Below, one piece after another: positions 47,056 to 55,753 of a stretch of DNA of 64,000 nt (positions are counted from its first letter, which is position 1; every line of letters starts with the position of its first letter). The notes below the pieces were generated by a model. That model saw nothing but the letters and a program-made list of their open reading frames with translations, ran no database searches and was not told the origin of the DNA. A program made the position numbers and the translations under genes. Origin of the DNA: Geomonas anaerohicana (GTDB lineage Bacteria; Desulfobacterota; Desulfuromonadia; Geobacterales; Geobacteraceae); the NCBI RefSeq assembly GCF_016458305.1, contig NZ_JAEMHL010000004.1, positions 349,976 through 413,975 on the forward strand. Direction: 5' to 3'.

Positions 47056-48297
47056 ATGAGAATCTACGCCGCGTCCTACCTCTTGCCCATCTCCTCTCCC
47101 CCCATAGAAGGCGGCGCCCTTGCCGTCAAGGACGGGCGCATCGTCGCGGTCGGCAAGGTGCACGAGCTGCGGGCCCGGTTTTCCGCCCCGGTCACCGACC
47201 TGCACGAGTCGGTGATCATGCCGGGCATGGTCAACGCGCACACCCATCTCGAGCTCACCCACTTCCCGGCCTGGAAAGTCAGAAAGGACCTCGATTACCT
47301 CCCCAAGCGTTACGTGGAATGGATTCAGCAGGTGGTGAAGATAAAGCGGGCACTGGAGCCGGGAGAGCTGGAACACTCGGCGCGGGAAGGGATGCGGCTC
47401 TGCGTTGAGTCCGGCACCACCGCGGTGGGGGACATTCTTTCCGACCTCGCCCTGGTCCCCCTGTACGGTGACACCGCCCTCACCGGGAGGCTTTTCCTGG
47501 AGGCGATCGGGCACGATCCGCTCTTGTGCGACACGGTGGTGGCGCGGATGGAAACGACGCTGGCGAACCTGCAGGGGGGGCTGCTTCCGGGCCTTTCCCC
47601 GCACACGCCCCACACCGTTTCCGCCAAGCTGTTCCGCTGCCTGCAGGATCTTGCCGTGAAACTGGGCGCGCCCAAGGCGGTGCATCTCTCGGAGACGGCT
47701 GCCGAAGCCGCCTTCATGCACGACAGCACCGGCGACATTGCAGAACTGCTCTACCCCATGGCGCATTGGGAACCGTACCTGCCGCACCCGATGCGCACCA
47801 CCTCGACCCGTTACCTCGATGAACTGGGCGTGCTGGATGCCGCGACGCTCGCGGTGCACGCGGTCCACGTTACCCCCAACGACGTCGCCATCCTGAAGGA
47901 GCGCGGCGTGAGCGTCGTCCTCTGCCCGCGCAGCAACGACCGCCTCTTCGTCGGTTGCGCACCCCACAAGCTTTTGAAGGAAGCCGGCCTGCCGCTCTCC
48001 CTCGGCACCGATTCCCTGGCCAGCAACGATTCGCTTTCCCTGTGGGACGATCTCCGTTTCCTCCAGAGCATAGCCCCCGGCGTCTTCAACAGCCGGGAAC
48101 TCCTCGCCATGGCCACCCTGGGCGGCGCCCGGGCGCTGCGCATCGATGCCGACACCGGGTCGCTTGAGACCGGAAAGCGCGCCGACTTCCAGGTTCTCGG
48201 GGGATGCAGCGTCGATGCCGGCGCCGGCATCGAGGCAACCGTCCTGGCCCGCGGGCGCCTGGAACAGGTTTATCTTGCCGGAGTACCTCTGCAGTAA
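47056..48297 (+). CDS. amidohydrolase-superfamily deaminase, possibly aminodeoxyfutalosine deaminase
   Basis: A 413-residue metal-dependent hydrolase of the TrzN/SAH-deaminase group. The metal motif VNAHTHLELTHF (about 58-69), the later catalytic histidines (VHLSET, VHAVHV) and the terminal Asp motif LGTDSLASNDSLSLWDDL are intact. Relatives deaminate adenosine-type compounds. In Geobacter-type bacteria that make menaquinone by the futalosine route a member of this group deaminates aminodeoxyfutalosine (MqnX), a reasonable but unproven assignment because no other mqn gene is nearby. The ATG at 47056 is chosen over a TTG five codons upstream. Confidence 0.75.
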   Translation: MRIYAASYLLPISSPPIEGGALAVKDGRIVAVGKVHELRARFSAPVTDLHESVIMPGMVNAHTHLELTHFPAWKVRKDLDYLPKRYVEWIQQVVKIKRALEPGELEHSAREGMRLCVESGTTAVGDILSDLALVPLYGDTALTGRLFLEAIGHDPLLCDTVVARMETTLANLQGGLLPGLSPHTPHTVSAKLFRCLQDLAVKLGAPKAVHLSETAAEAAFMHDSTGDIAELLYPMAHWEPYLPHPMRTTSTRYLDELGVLDAATLAVHAVHVTPNDVAILKERGVSVVLCPRSNDRLFVGCAPHKLLKEAGLPLSLGTDSLASNDSLSLWDDLRFLQSIAPGVFNSRELLAMATLGGARALRIDADTGSLETGKRADFQVLGGCSVDAGAGIEATVLARGRLEQVYLAGVPLQ

Positions 48298-48312
48298 ATC
48301 CTCACTGCGCTG

Positions 48313-50736
48313 TCACGCGTCCAGGATCTCCCGTACCGTCCTCAGCAGTTCCATGGGCTGGATCGGTTTCATGATCAGGTCGATTCCCTCCTCGGGCACC
48401 CCGCGCTTCTGAATGAAATCCGCCGTGTAGCCGCTGGCGAACAACACCTTCGCCTCCGGGGCCTGCTCGGCGATCTCGTCGTAGGCCTCCTTGCCGTTCT
48501 TGCGCGGCATGATCAGGTCCATCAGGATCATGTCGATCTCCTCCCGGTGCGCGAGGTACTTCTCCACCGCGTCCTGGCCGTCCACCGCCTGGATCACGCG
48601 GTAGCCGAAGCGCGTCAGTACCGACAGCACCAGGTTGCGCACCCCGTCGTCGTCCTCGGCGACCAGTATCGTCTCGCTCCCACCCTGCGGCGGCGCAGCC
48701 TGTTTGCCGTCGCCGTCGTCCCGGACCCGGTCCGAGTGGTAGATGGGGAGATAGATCCTGAAAGTGGTGCCGTGGTCGGGTTCGCTGTAGACGTTGATGA
48801 ACCCGTTATGCTGCTTCACGATGCCGTACACGATTGCCATCCCCAGGCCGGTTCCCTTGCTGACCTCCTTGGTGGTGTAGAACGGCTCGAAGATCCTCTT
48901 GCTGGTTTCCGCATCCATGCCGCAGCCGGTATCGGCGACCGTCAGTACCGCGTACTGGCCCGGCTTGTGCTCCCCCGATTCCTGGTCCAGCGGGGATTCC
49001 ACCTCCTGGCTTGCGGTTTCTATGGCGAGTATGCCCCCCCTGGGCATGGCGTCTCTCGCGTTGGTGGCCAGGTTGATGAGGACCTGTTCCAGTTGTCCCA
49101 GGTCGGCCATGATGTAGAGGGTGCCCGCGCTGGGCGTCGTCTGCAGCTGGATGTCCTCGCCGATGATGCGCACCAGGAACTTGCGCACGCTTTCCACCAC
49201 GTCGTTCAGGTTCACCGGCGCCAGGGTGATGACCTGCTTGCGGCTGAACGCCAGCAGTCCCCTGGTCAGTTGCGCCGCCCGCTCCGCAGCGGAAAGTATC
49301 TGGTCGACTTCCTGCTTCTGCAGCTCGTCGAGCCTCTCGTCCAGCTTCAGGATGCTCCCGTAGCCGCTGATCACCTGCAGCACGTTGTTGAAGTCGTGCG
49401 CGACACCTCCCGCCAGTTGCCCCACGGCCTCCATCTTCTGAGCCTGGCGCAGTTGCGCCTCCAGGGCGATGCGCTCGGTGAGATCGACGAAGCTTACCAC
49501 AGCGCCCTCGATGATCCCGTCGTTCAGGATGGGATAGGAGGAATATTCCACCGGGAAGGAGGTGCCGTCCTTGCGCCAGAACACCTCGTCGCGCTTCGTG
49601 CACCCTTCTCCCTCGTTGAAGGCACGGAAGATGTTGCACTGCTCCACCGGCGCCGGGATGCCGCTGGGGAGGGTGTGGTGGATCATGTCGTGCATGTTCT
49701 TGCCCAGTAGCTCATCGAGGGTGTCGTAGCCGGTGAGCTCGAGGCAGGTCCTGTTGGCGAAGGTGCATCTCCCGGAGGTGTCTATGCCGTAGATGGCGGC
49801 ATGGGTGCTATCCATGATCAGTTGCAGCTTCCTCTGGTGCGCCACCGCCTCCTCCTGGAGGGCCTGGCGTTCGGCAACCTCCTCCTCCAGGAGGACGGTC
49901 TGCTCCCGGAGCTGTTCCTGGGCGATCTCGCGCTCGGCCACCTCGTTCATCAGCTCGGCGTTGCTCTCCTCGAGGCGCGTTGAGCTTTCCGACAGTTTTC
50001 GTGCCCCCACCAGGATCAGGATCACTCCCGCTGTGCCGATCAGCACCAGCGTCGCCGCGGTGCTGGCGAGCACGCGGTCGGAACCTACCGAGAAAACTGC
50101 CAGCGGCACCGTGACGCTGATGCCGCCGCGGATGTCGCCCTTCTTGTACCCCTGGACGGCGTGGCACTTCAGGCAGGAATTTTCCACCTTGAATGGGCGC
50201 ATGAGCCGCATGAACCGGTGGTCGCCGACCGTCACGACCTCGCTCGCCTCCTTGGCTCCTTTTTCAAAGGACTCGAGCGCCTTTATCTCCCACGGATCCG
50301 GGGCGTTTTCACCCCTGATCGGGTTCAGGCTGGTGATGTGTCCCCTGGCGATCTGTTTTTCTGTTTCTGCCAGTTCGAAAACCTGGCGCGTCATGTAGGC
50401 GGGGTTGAGGAGGGTCAGTTCCTTTCCCGAGGGGGTCCTGATGTCTCGTTCCGGGATATGGGCCAGGTAGGGGTTGGGCTGGGTGCGGGGGGTGACCGGG
50501 ACGTAGACCCCGCCGTGCTGGGAAGCCCACTTGCGGTAGAGCAGGTCCTTCTCGAAGGCGATGCGGGCCTGCGCCTTGGCGACCTCGTTGAGGTTGTTTC
50601 TATGCTGTACGTAGAACCATGCCAGCGATACCGCGATGAGCAGCACCCAGATAAAGCATAAAGAGAGGGCGTACCGCCTGGTCGTGAAGAGTCGGGAGAA
50701 CATCTGTGTCACCGCCTGGCCTGAGTCAGTCTGCAT
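48313..50736 (-). CDS. hybrid histidine kinase with haem-binding DUF3365 sensor
   Basis: An 807-residue sensor. A transmembrane helix near 22-44 leads into a periplasmic DUF3365 (Tll0287-like) domain whose CLKCH motif near residue 187 would bind c-type haem. A second membrane helix near 225-245 is followed by a coiled coil, a PAS domain (about 300-420), a HisKA with VAHDFNNVLQVISGY, an HATPase with DTGCGMD and GTGLGMAIVYGIVKQH, and a C-terminal receiver (AEDDDG, MDLIMPRKNG, K). It likely reports periplasmic redox state or a gas. No dedicated response regulator is adjacent. Confidence 0.92.
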   Translation of the reverse strand: MQTDSGQAVTQMFSRLFTTRRYALSLCFIWVLLIAVSLAWFYVQHRNNLNEVAKAQARIAFEKDLLYRKWASQHGGVYVPVTPRTQPNPYLAHIPERDIRTPSGKELTLLNPAYMTRQVFELAETEKQIARGHITSLNPIRGENAPDPWEIKALESFEKGAKEASEVVTVGDHRFMRLMRPFKVENSCLKCHAVQGYKKGDIRGGISVTVPLAVFSVGSDRVLASTAATLVLIGTAGVILILVGARKLSESSTRLEESNAELMNEVAEREIAQEQLREQTVLLEEEVAERQALQEEAVAHQRKLQLIMDSTHAAIYGIDTSGRCTFANRTCLELTGYDTLDELLGKNMHDMIHHTLPSGIPAPVEQCNIFRAFNEGEGCTKRDEVFWRKDGTSFPVEYSSYPILNDGIIEGAVVSFVDLTERIALEAQLRQAQKMEAVGQLAGGVAHDFNNVLQVISGYGSILKLDERLDELQKQEVDQILSAAERAAQLTRGLLAFSRKQVITLAPVNLNDVVESVRKFLVRIIGEDIQLQTTPSAGTLYIMADLGQLEQVLINLATNARDAMPRGGILAIETASQEVESPLDQESGEHKPGQYAVLTVADTGCGMDAETSKRIFEPFYTTKEVSKGTGLGMAIVYGIVKQHNGFINVYSEPDHGTTFRIYLPIYHSDRVRDDGDGKQAAPPQGGSETILVAEDDDGVRNLVLSVLTRFGYRVIQAVDGQDAVEKYLAHREEIDMILMDLIMPRKNGKEAYDEIAEQAPEAKVLFASGYTADFIQKRGVPEEGIDLIMKPIQPMELLRTVREILDA

Positions 50737-50789
50737 GTTCGGATGTCATCACTGTATGAGATCTTATTCGGCAGGTATCCGGTGCAGGT

Positions 50790-52055
50790 TTAGGAGGAAT
50801 TGGTGACATCTCGGCTGGACGCGGCGGCCTCACGGAAGATACGCAGCTGCTCGTCCGCACAGTCCGGGCATATGCCGTGACTGAACATGGCGTCGGAATG
50901 CTCGGTAAAGTATTTCTCCAGCTGTTGCCATGACTCCTCTTCAGTCCGGATCTTCTTGCAGTAGGAGCAGATCGGGATGATCCCTTCCAGGCGTTTGATC
51001 CTGATCAGCGCCGCGTTCAGCTCCTCGTTTTGCTGTTTCATCTCGTCGCCGTAGCGCTTGGCCTCCGCGTGGAGCTGGGCGTTCATCTTGCTCTTGTACA
51101 GGTAACGCGCTGAAACCGCGGTCATTGCGGTGAACAGAAACAACAGCACCAGTCCCACTGCCGCTTCCTTGCGCCAGGAGGTCATGTAATCGACGGGGGA
51201 AATGGTGGCGAAGATGTAATAGGGGTACTTGGCGGCCCTGCGGAAGGTAACCATACGTTCCATGTTATCCCGTGCGAAGACCGTCTTGTAGGTGGCGGAA
51301 ACCGGGTTGGCCAGGATCATGTCGCGCGTTTTCTGCGACACCACGTTGGAGCCGATCTGGCTTGCCGCCTCCTTCCCCTTCGGGTGCAGTGCGACCAGCT
51401 TGAAATCCTCGTCACGTATGCCGACCGCACCGTGCTTGCCTATATCGAGGTGGGAAAGGAGAGTGTCGAAGTAGCCGACATCGATGGTACCTATCACTAC
51501 GCCAGCGAACGAACCGTCCGGGTTGTTGTAGCGTCTGGCAGCGATGATCTTCCACTTCCCCGTCACCTTTCCCTTCAAAAGGTACGACACCACCTGTTGC
51601 GGGTCGGCATCGTTGCGCAGTCTGTCGAAATAGCGGCGGTCGCTGATGTTCACCGAGTCGGTGCTGCCGTCGCTGCTGCAGATGACGTTCCCTGCGCTGT
51701 CGGCGATGGAGATTTTTTCCGCTTCCGGCAGAACATGGACCTGTCGCTTGGCATAGGCGCTCAACGAGCCCTTGTCGATGCCGCGCAACGCGAGTTGTTC
51801 TTCCGTCTCTTCGCCGACGGAGAAGAGGACGATGTTCAGCTTGTCCAGGATGTCGGAGAAGTTTCCTTCCAACGAGATGGCGAGGTTTTGTGTAGAGACT
51901 TCGGCCAGCCTGTCATAATGCCTGCGGCTGTTGTAGAGGGAGTTCCCCACCATGAGGTAGGCGAACAGGTTGACCAGTATGATGCCGACGATGAGACTGG
52001 CGAAGAAGCTGTCTTTGTCTCGGGGTGGCGCATGTGCTGGTAGTGCATTGTTCAT
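50790..52055 (-). CDS. dCache sensor protein with C-terminal double-CxxC motif
   Basis: A 421-residue membrane sensor. Transmembrane helix 1 lies at about 17-38, a periplasmic dCache_1 domain follows (ISDRRYFDRLRND and ARRYNNPDGSFAGVVIGTID are typical), helix 2 is near 293-315, then a coiled coil. The tail IPICSYCKKIRTEEESWQQL..HGICPDC is a short zinc-ribbon-like element found at the ends of many sensor proteins. There is no kinase, GGDEF or methylation domain, so output must go through protein contacts, perhaps with the kinase encoded next to it. The ATG at 52055 is preferred over one 57 bp upstream. Confidence 0.75.
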   Translation of the reverse strand: MNNALPAHAPPRDKDSFFASLIVGIILVNLFAYLMVGNSLYNSRRHYDRLAEVSTQNLAISLEGNFSDILDKLNIVLFSVGEETEEQLALRGIDKGSLSAYAKRQVHVLPEAEKISIADSAGNVICSSDGSTDSVNISDRRYFDRLRNDADPQQVVSYLLKGKVTGKWKIIAARRYNNPDGSFAGVVIGTIDVGYFDTLLSHLDIGKHGAVGIRDEDFKLVALHPKGKEAASQIGSNVVSQKTRDMILANPVSATYKTVFARDNMERMVTFRRAAKYPYYIFATISPVDYMTSWRKEAAVGLVLLFLFTAMTAVSARYLYKSKMNAQLHAEAKRYGDEMKQQNEELNAALIRIKRLEGIIPICSYCKKIRTEEESWQQLEKYFTEHSDAMFSHGICPDCADEQLRIFREAAASSRDVTNSS

Positions 52056-52219
52056 GCTCGACTTGCCTCTGTCAGTGGAAGGTCTGCGTGGTAAGCTGAA
52101 TGAGCATTTCATTATACAATAGTTACGGCTGCTGTCACTGCAGCAGGTATGGATAAATTGGCAGGGAACGCTGCCAGTTGTACTTCATCCAATCCAAATG
52201 CTAGGAGGTGTGGGGGGGC

Positions 52220-52265
52220 AAAAAATAAAGGCTCCGGCTGACAGGGGCGTGTCAACCGGAGCCTT
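52220..52265 (-). terminator. terminator of the ancestral tmRNA/tRNA-like gene
   Basis: On the minus strand AAGGCTCCGG-T-TGACA pairs with TGTCA-G-CCGGAGCCTT, followed by TATTTTTT. It begins 4 nt after the CCA at 52270-52272. Confidence 0.85.
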
Positions 52266-52269
52266 GGGT

Positions 52270-52289
52270 TGGTGGAGGTGGCGGGAATC
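52270..52289 (-). other. att site: 3' end of a tmRNA (ssrA)-like gene left at an island junction
   Basis: On the minus strand the 20 nt GATTCCCGCCACCTCCACCA are the T-loop end, T stem, acceptor strand, discriminator A and CCA of a tmRNA or tRNA. Upstream of GATTC (above 52289) the sequence is unrelated: no TTCG, no T-stem partner and no gene body. The stump is followed by a proper terminator. This is the footprint of a tyrosine-recombinase element inserted in the 3' end of an RNA gene. tmRNA is favoured by the acceptor sequence, but a tRNA cannot be excluded. Confidence 0.75.
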
Positions 52290-52617
52290 TCACTGTACAT
52301 GATTGCGTTGAAATCATTCAGAAAAAGCCAAAAAATGCCAAAATTTATACCCCCAGATACCCCCAATTTTCGCCGCTGCAATCCGTTACATTTGGGGAAC
52401 CTAACCCGAATCCGGAGGTGTTTTTTAAGTATCTTTTATTGTTGCCGCTACCTCACCCTATGTGATAAAAAGGCACCACGGTTGCCCACCGGCGCATGTG
52501 GAGAAAATCAGAACGATCCAGCGACAAGCAACCAATGTCGGTGAAGCATGTGCGAAGGCTGGAACCCTCTTCTGCCAGAAGACGGTTACTAGGGCTGCCG
52601 TAAAGGAGAGATTAGCT
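52290..52617. other. island left end with arm-type direct repeats and structured leader
   Basis: No ORF of note. ATACCCCC is repeated at 52347-52354 and 52357-52364, the sort of short direct repeat found as integrase arm sites near such junctions. From about 52455 to 52617 the sequence is rich in short complementary segments and leads into the small membrane peptide. I see no promoter good enough to call. Confidence 0.45.
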
Positions 52618-52701
52618 ATGACAGTAATTTCTCTAGACGCCCTCTTGGGGCTAGTGATCGCTGTCCTGATACTTATCAGGGCCATCATGAATCTCTACTG
52701 A
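52618..52701 (+). CDS. 27-residue single-span membrane peptide
   Basis: The peptide MTVISLDALLGLVIAVLILI.. is almost entirely one hydrophobic helix ending in a basic/aromatic tail (R, then NLY). AAAGGAGAG lies seven bases before the ATG, and a strong terminator begins about 30 bp after the stop, so the 84-bp unit looks genuinely expressed. A longer in-frame reading from 52462 exists but lacks a ribosome site. Its size and layout recall type I toxins or small membrane regulators; no relative is recognised. Confidence 0.5.
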   Translation: MTVISLDALLGLVIAVLILIRAIMNLY

Positions 52702-52732
52702 GGGAAGGTGGCGCGTCTGCGTCTCCGGGGAG

Positions 52733-52762
52733 GATGGGCCTCAGGCCCATCTTCTTTTTTTT
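52733..52762 (+). terminator. Rho-independent terminator after the small peptide
   Basis: GATGGGCCT and AGGCCCATC form a 9-bp stem closed by a minimal loop, followed by CTTCTTTTTTTT. Confidence 0.9.
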
Positions 52763-52797
52763 GGTCTTCAGGCTTCCCTCTGAGGTCCACTTTAGGT

Positions 52798-53802
52798 CTA
52801 TTTGATCTCGTCAACATGCTTCGGGTACCAATCTAAAATTTTATCCCATTCAAAATAAGGAATATTTTGTCCAGTGATTTCGTTGAACCGCGACGCAGCG
52901 TGTATGACGACATCAATGCTTTTGTCCTGCGAAATTATTTCATATAAAAACTTCAACTTGTCTTTCTTGTTGATATTTTCACGGTTTTTTACATAATCAA
53001 TAAGGCCTATTCGGTTAGGAGAAGCATCATTTGATGCAAACTCTTTCTTTATATCTTCAATATTCAAACGATCTGGATCAGAACCAGGCTTCCAAGGGTA
53101 CTCAAACCCCCAGGTTAGGTAAGGCATGCTTCGGGATGACCTCACAGCGCTGACGGCTTCAGTTGCTTTGCGCTGCATCCCGTCCATTTTGTTGCTTGCC
53201 ATTCGTTTCAATGCTTCGAATGCAAATCTATCTCCCCCCTGAGCCGCACTTGCTAAAAAGTTAAAATCTGAGTTGCCTTGTAGGTTAACTATTTTTGCCT
53301 CAACTATCCTCATCTGAGGTACTATTCGTTTGTCGATTTGACTGCTTATGTATCCGTCAGCTACTTTGTCAATACGTTCCTCTGCTCTGGCTTTAACAAG
53401 CTGTTGTATGTTATCATTGTCAAATTCAGCCTCAATACGAGAATTGACTTTTTTATTAATAGTTTCAGTGTTGGCTTGAACTGATGAAGTAAGATTTCGT
53501 TCAAGCAGGTTGTAATCGTAACCAACCTTTGCCTTTCCTAACTCAAGTTCTTTGTCAAGATCAGCTTTCATCAATGCTACTCGCTTTTCCATTTCAGATC
53601 GTAATTCCTGCCTGTCTTTGACTATTAGAACAGTAAAACATGCTGTTCCTACTGCTATAATTACTGTTATGAGTCCGCTCAGCCAATAGTAAACCTTACG
53701 CACCGCCTCAACTTCCTTATGTGCGCGGTCAACAATATCTTGGTAGAGCTTTATTGTGCCATTTTCTGGTTTACTGTCCTCAGACTTATTTTGTTGTTCC
53801 AT
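52798..53802 (-). CDS. membrane-anchored coiled-coil protein, unknown
   Basis: A 334-residue protein with an N-terminal cytoplasmic stretch, one transmembrane helix at about 40-62 (WLSGLITVIIAVGTACFTVLIV), a long charged coiled coil (about 65-165), and a helical C-terminal domain from about 185. No catalytic motif is visible. GAGGAAG precedes the ATG at 53802. It lies 55 bp downstream of another membrane protein gene on the same strand, and the two probably act together. The region is AT-rich relative to the core genes. Confidence 0.6.
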   Translation of the reverse strand: MEQQNKSEDSKPENGTIKLYQDIVDRAHKEVEAVRKVYYWLSGLITVIIAVGTACFTVLIVKDRQELRSEMEKRVALMKADLDKELELGKAKVGYDYNLLERNLTSSVQANTETINKKVNSRIEAEFDNDNIQQLVKARAEERIDKVADGYISSQIDKRIVPQMRIVEAKIVNLQGNSDFNFLASAAQGGDRFAFEALKRMASNKMDGMQRKATEAVSAVRSSRSMPYLTWGFEYPWKPGSDPDRLNIEDIKKEFASNDASPNRIGLIDYVKNRENINKKDKLKFLYEIISQDKSIDVVIHAASRFNEITGQNIPYFEWDKILDWYPKHVDEIK

Positions 53803-53856
53803 AGCTTCCTCTCTCAGGAAAATCCTCGTTTTGAACCCTCGCCAAAAGGGCAAGGC

Positions 53857-54462
53857 TTACGGGGCGCGAAGCGATCCCGTGGAGCCGACGGTGCATCGAT
53901 CTTTCAGCTTCACGACTTCATCATCGAAATCTCCACATTTCTTTGCAAGTAACTCCAAAAGAGGCTGAAACTCCTTCAACCAATTTCTCCCATCACTATT
54001 ACCACCTTTATACTGTTTTTTGTATCCACTGACAATATCATTAAGCTTTTCGCGTATAGTCATTATGTCATCAAAGGCTAATTGCACCTCAGGAAAATAC
54101 ATATGAATGAGCAGTGTTACTCTGTTTGGATCAAATTTAGCATTTTCAGCACTACTAATAGTCAAGTCTAGTGCTTGATTGAAATTTAACTCACCTTTCA
54201 TTACTTGGCGATAGGGTAAGTAGTAGGAGCATAGGTGATTCAGATATCTTTTTGACTCGACGTAAAGTTCTTCCAATCGATTTCGTATGATATCGTCATA
54301 CTTGATTTTTTGGTCATGCTCCAATTGTAGTTTTACCCGTTGATTGGTCGCGCGATTTGATAGCCACACCCCCAGAAGGGTCATCCCCGACGACAAAATA
54401 GCGGTTGCTAAAGCAATCCAAGCTTGAGATGGCACAGACTGCAGCAAATTAGCCATGGTCAT
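53857..54462 (-). CDS. membrane-anchored helical protein, unknown
   Basis: A 201-residue protein with one N-terminal transmembrane helix (about 13-33, IALATAILSSGMTLLGVWLS) and an entirely helical, highly charged remainder. The order of helix, LSNRATNQRVKLQLEHDQKIK and a DDIIRNRLEELY segment resembles small membrane proteins found in phage-defence loci, though no named family is certain. Start ATG at 54462 with AGAGGAAAAC upstream. The partner is the next gene downstream. Confidence 0.6.
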   Translation of the reverse strand: MTMANLLQSVPSQAWIALATAILSSGMTLLGVWLSNRATNQRVKLQLEHDQKIKYDDIIRNRLEELYVESKRYLNHLCSYYLPYRQVMKGELNFNQALDLTISSAENAKFDPNRVTLLIHMYFPEVQLAFDDIMTIREKLNDIVSGYKKQYKGGNSDGRNWLKEFQPLLELLAKKCGDFDDEVVKLKDRCTVGSTGSLRAP

Positions 54463-54564
54463 TGTTTTCCTCTTGCACGGCGGTTTTATGGCCGGTCCAA
54501 CATCCTGGTCGGGATCTTGATCTCGTTGCCATGTTTGTCCTGTATCAATGAGTGCCTCCTATCC

Positions 54565-55026
54565 TCACTCAACCTCTTCAGGTAGGCGCCTTGGGTCAAT
54601 CAGCACCGTTATAAGTGCTCCGATTGCTCTAATTATTTTCGTCCTAAAAGTGTTACGGCAGACTTTTGTTCCTGGGAAATCTGCTAACACTTCATCGCTC
54701 CAGAGGCCAAAGGCACTGCTAACATCTTCAAACGTCAACTCGTGAGCAAGGCGGTTTCGTAGCTTATTTAGACTCCGAAGGTGCACAAGGGCTCGTCCAA
54801 AATCTGGACGGGCTGAGGGGATATAGTTTTCAAGGACATGCAGCTTTCTATGGAATGAAAAGTCAGAGCTTTTACAGGCTACCCCGGCGAGGGTCCGTAT
54901 TGCGTGATTAATTCCGACTTCCAGCATTAGATGTCCTTTGAGAAGGATCAGCTCAATATCCTTAACTCTATCAAGGCGAACCCCGACCCCCCATTCAACG
55001 ATTTTGCTTACGTCGGTTAAAGACAT
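54565..55026 (-). CDS. HEPN-like protein (153 aa)
   Basis: An all-helical protein with LNKLRNRLAHELTFEDV near residue 90. RNRLAH fits the Rx4-6H signature of HEPN RNases and of related non-catalytic HEPN domains. The N-terminal half has a helix with LKGHLMLEVGINHAIR typical of DUF4145/abortive-infection-type HEPN proteins. No nucleotidyltransferase partner is adjacent. No clear ribosome site. Confidence 0.55.
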   Translation of the reverse strand: MSLTDVSKIVEWGVGVRLDRVKDIELILLKGHLMLEVGINHAIRTLAGVACKSSDFSFHRKLHVLENYIPSARPDFGRALVHLRSLNKLRNRLAHELTFEDVSSAFGLWSDEVLADFPGTKVCRNTFRTKIIRAIGALITVLIDPRRLPEEVE

Positions 55027-55099
55027 AACTACACCATCAGCGCGTATGAATTCAAATTTCCCTTGCCTGCAGAGTCCATCAAGGCACAGCCGAGGAATT

Positions 55100-55675
55100 T
55101 TACGGCTGCTCCACCCGGTTGTTAGGCAGTTCGTTTTTTAGTAGTGAACGCGTCAGTTGTGCCCATTCCCCCGAAAAGCCTGCAAAGGCCTTTAATACTT
55201 GATAGAAAGCCTCGGCGTCTTCATTCCCAAACTTTTTGAGCAACGAAATTGCATTGTCATCATAGTGATAACTTATCTTGTTTCTGTACTCGGCATAGGC
55301 GTCAATATTCGTAATTTGGTGCCGTTTCTTGATCTCTTTAATTTCTCTCTGAATATATTCCTGCCCACAGCCCATCCTTTTTCCGATACCACCGAGAAGG
55401 CGCCCCCCCTTTTCGAAGTACCACCGCTTGGCCTCATGTAATTTTGAAACAATATCAGCCATCCATAGAAGACTGGCCAAGCCGTCTCGCTCACATTCGT
55501 CGAAAGCAATTACAAGCCTGCACATATCACAGTGAATCATTGCAGCCATTGCCCATGCCACTTTTTCATCTTCAGGGACAGAGGCATATTCGATTGCATC
55601 CACAGCGTTAAATGCCTTTTCTGCATTTTTTGAAGCGCCTCGCAACGCCTGTTCATTTCGTTCATTACGTGTCAT
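55100..55675 (-). CDS. helical HEPN-like protein (191 aa)
   Basis: A helical protein with YRNKISYHYDDNAI near residue 130, another R-x5-H pair of the HEPN type in the expected context of a long helix. The middle region has MCRLVIAFDECERDGLASLL and a basic segment. No membrane helix. It lies 73 bp upstream of the previous HEPN-like gene on the same strand. Family assignment is tentative. Confidence 0.5.
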   Translation of the reverse strand: MTRNERNEQALRGASKNAEKAFNAVDAIEYASVPEDEKVAWAMAAMIHCDMCRLVIAFDECERDGLASLLWMADIVSKLHEAKRWYFEKGGRLLGGIGKRMGCGQEYIQREIKEIKKRHQITNIDAYAEYRNKISYHYDDNAISLLKKFGNEDAEAFYQVLKAFAGFSGEWAQLTRSLLKNELPNNRVEQP

Positions 55676-55753
55676 TAGCTTGTCTCACGGGGATGATCCA
55701 TTTTAAGTGAAAGTTAAAAAGGAGAATTGCCCCTCCTATCCTTCCGCGTCCGA

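Noticed and set aside
52455..52617. Cyclic-di-GMP (GEMM) riboswitch before the small peptide
   Set aside because: Some GEMM-like fragments occur, but the tetraloop receptor and conserved core could not be aligned convincingly.
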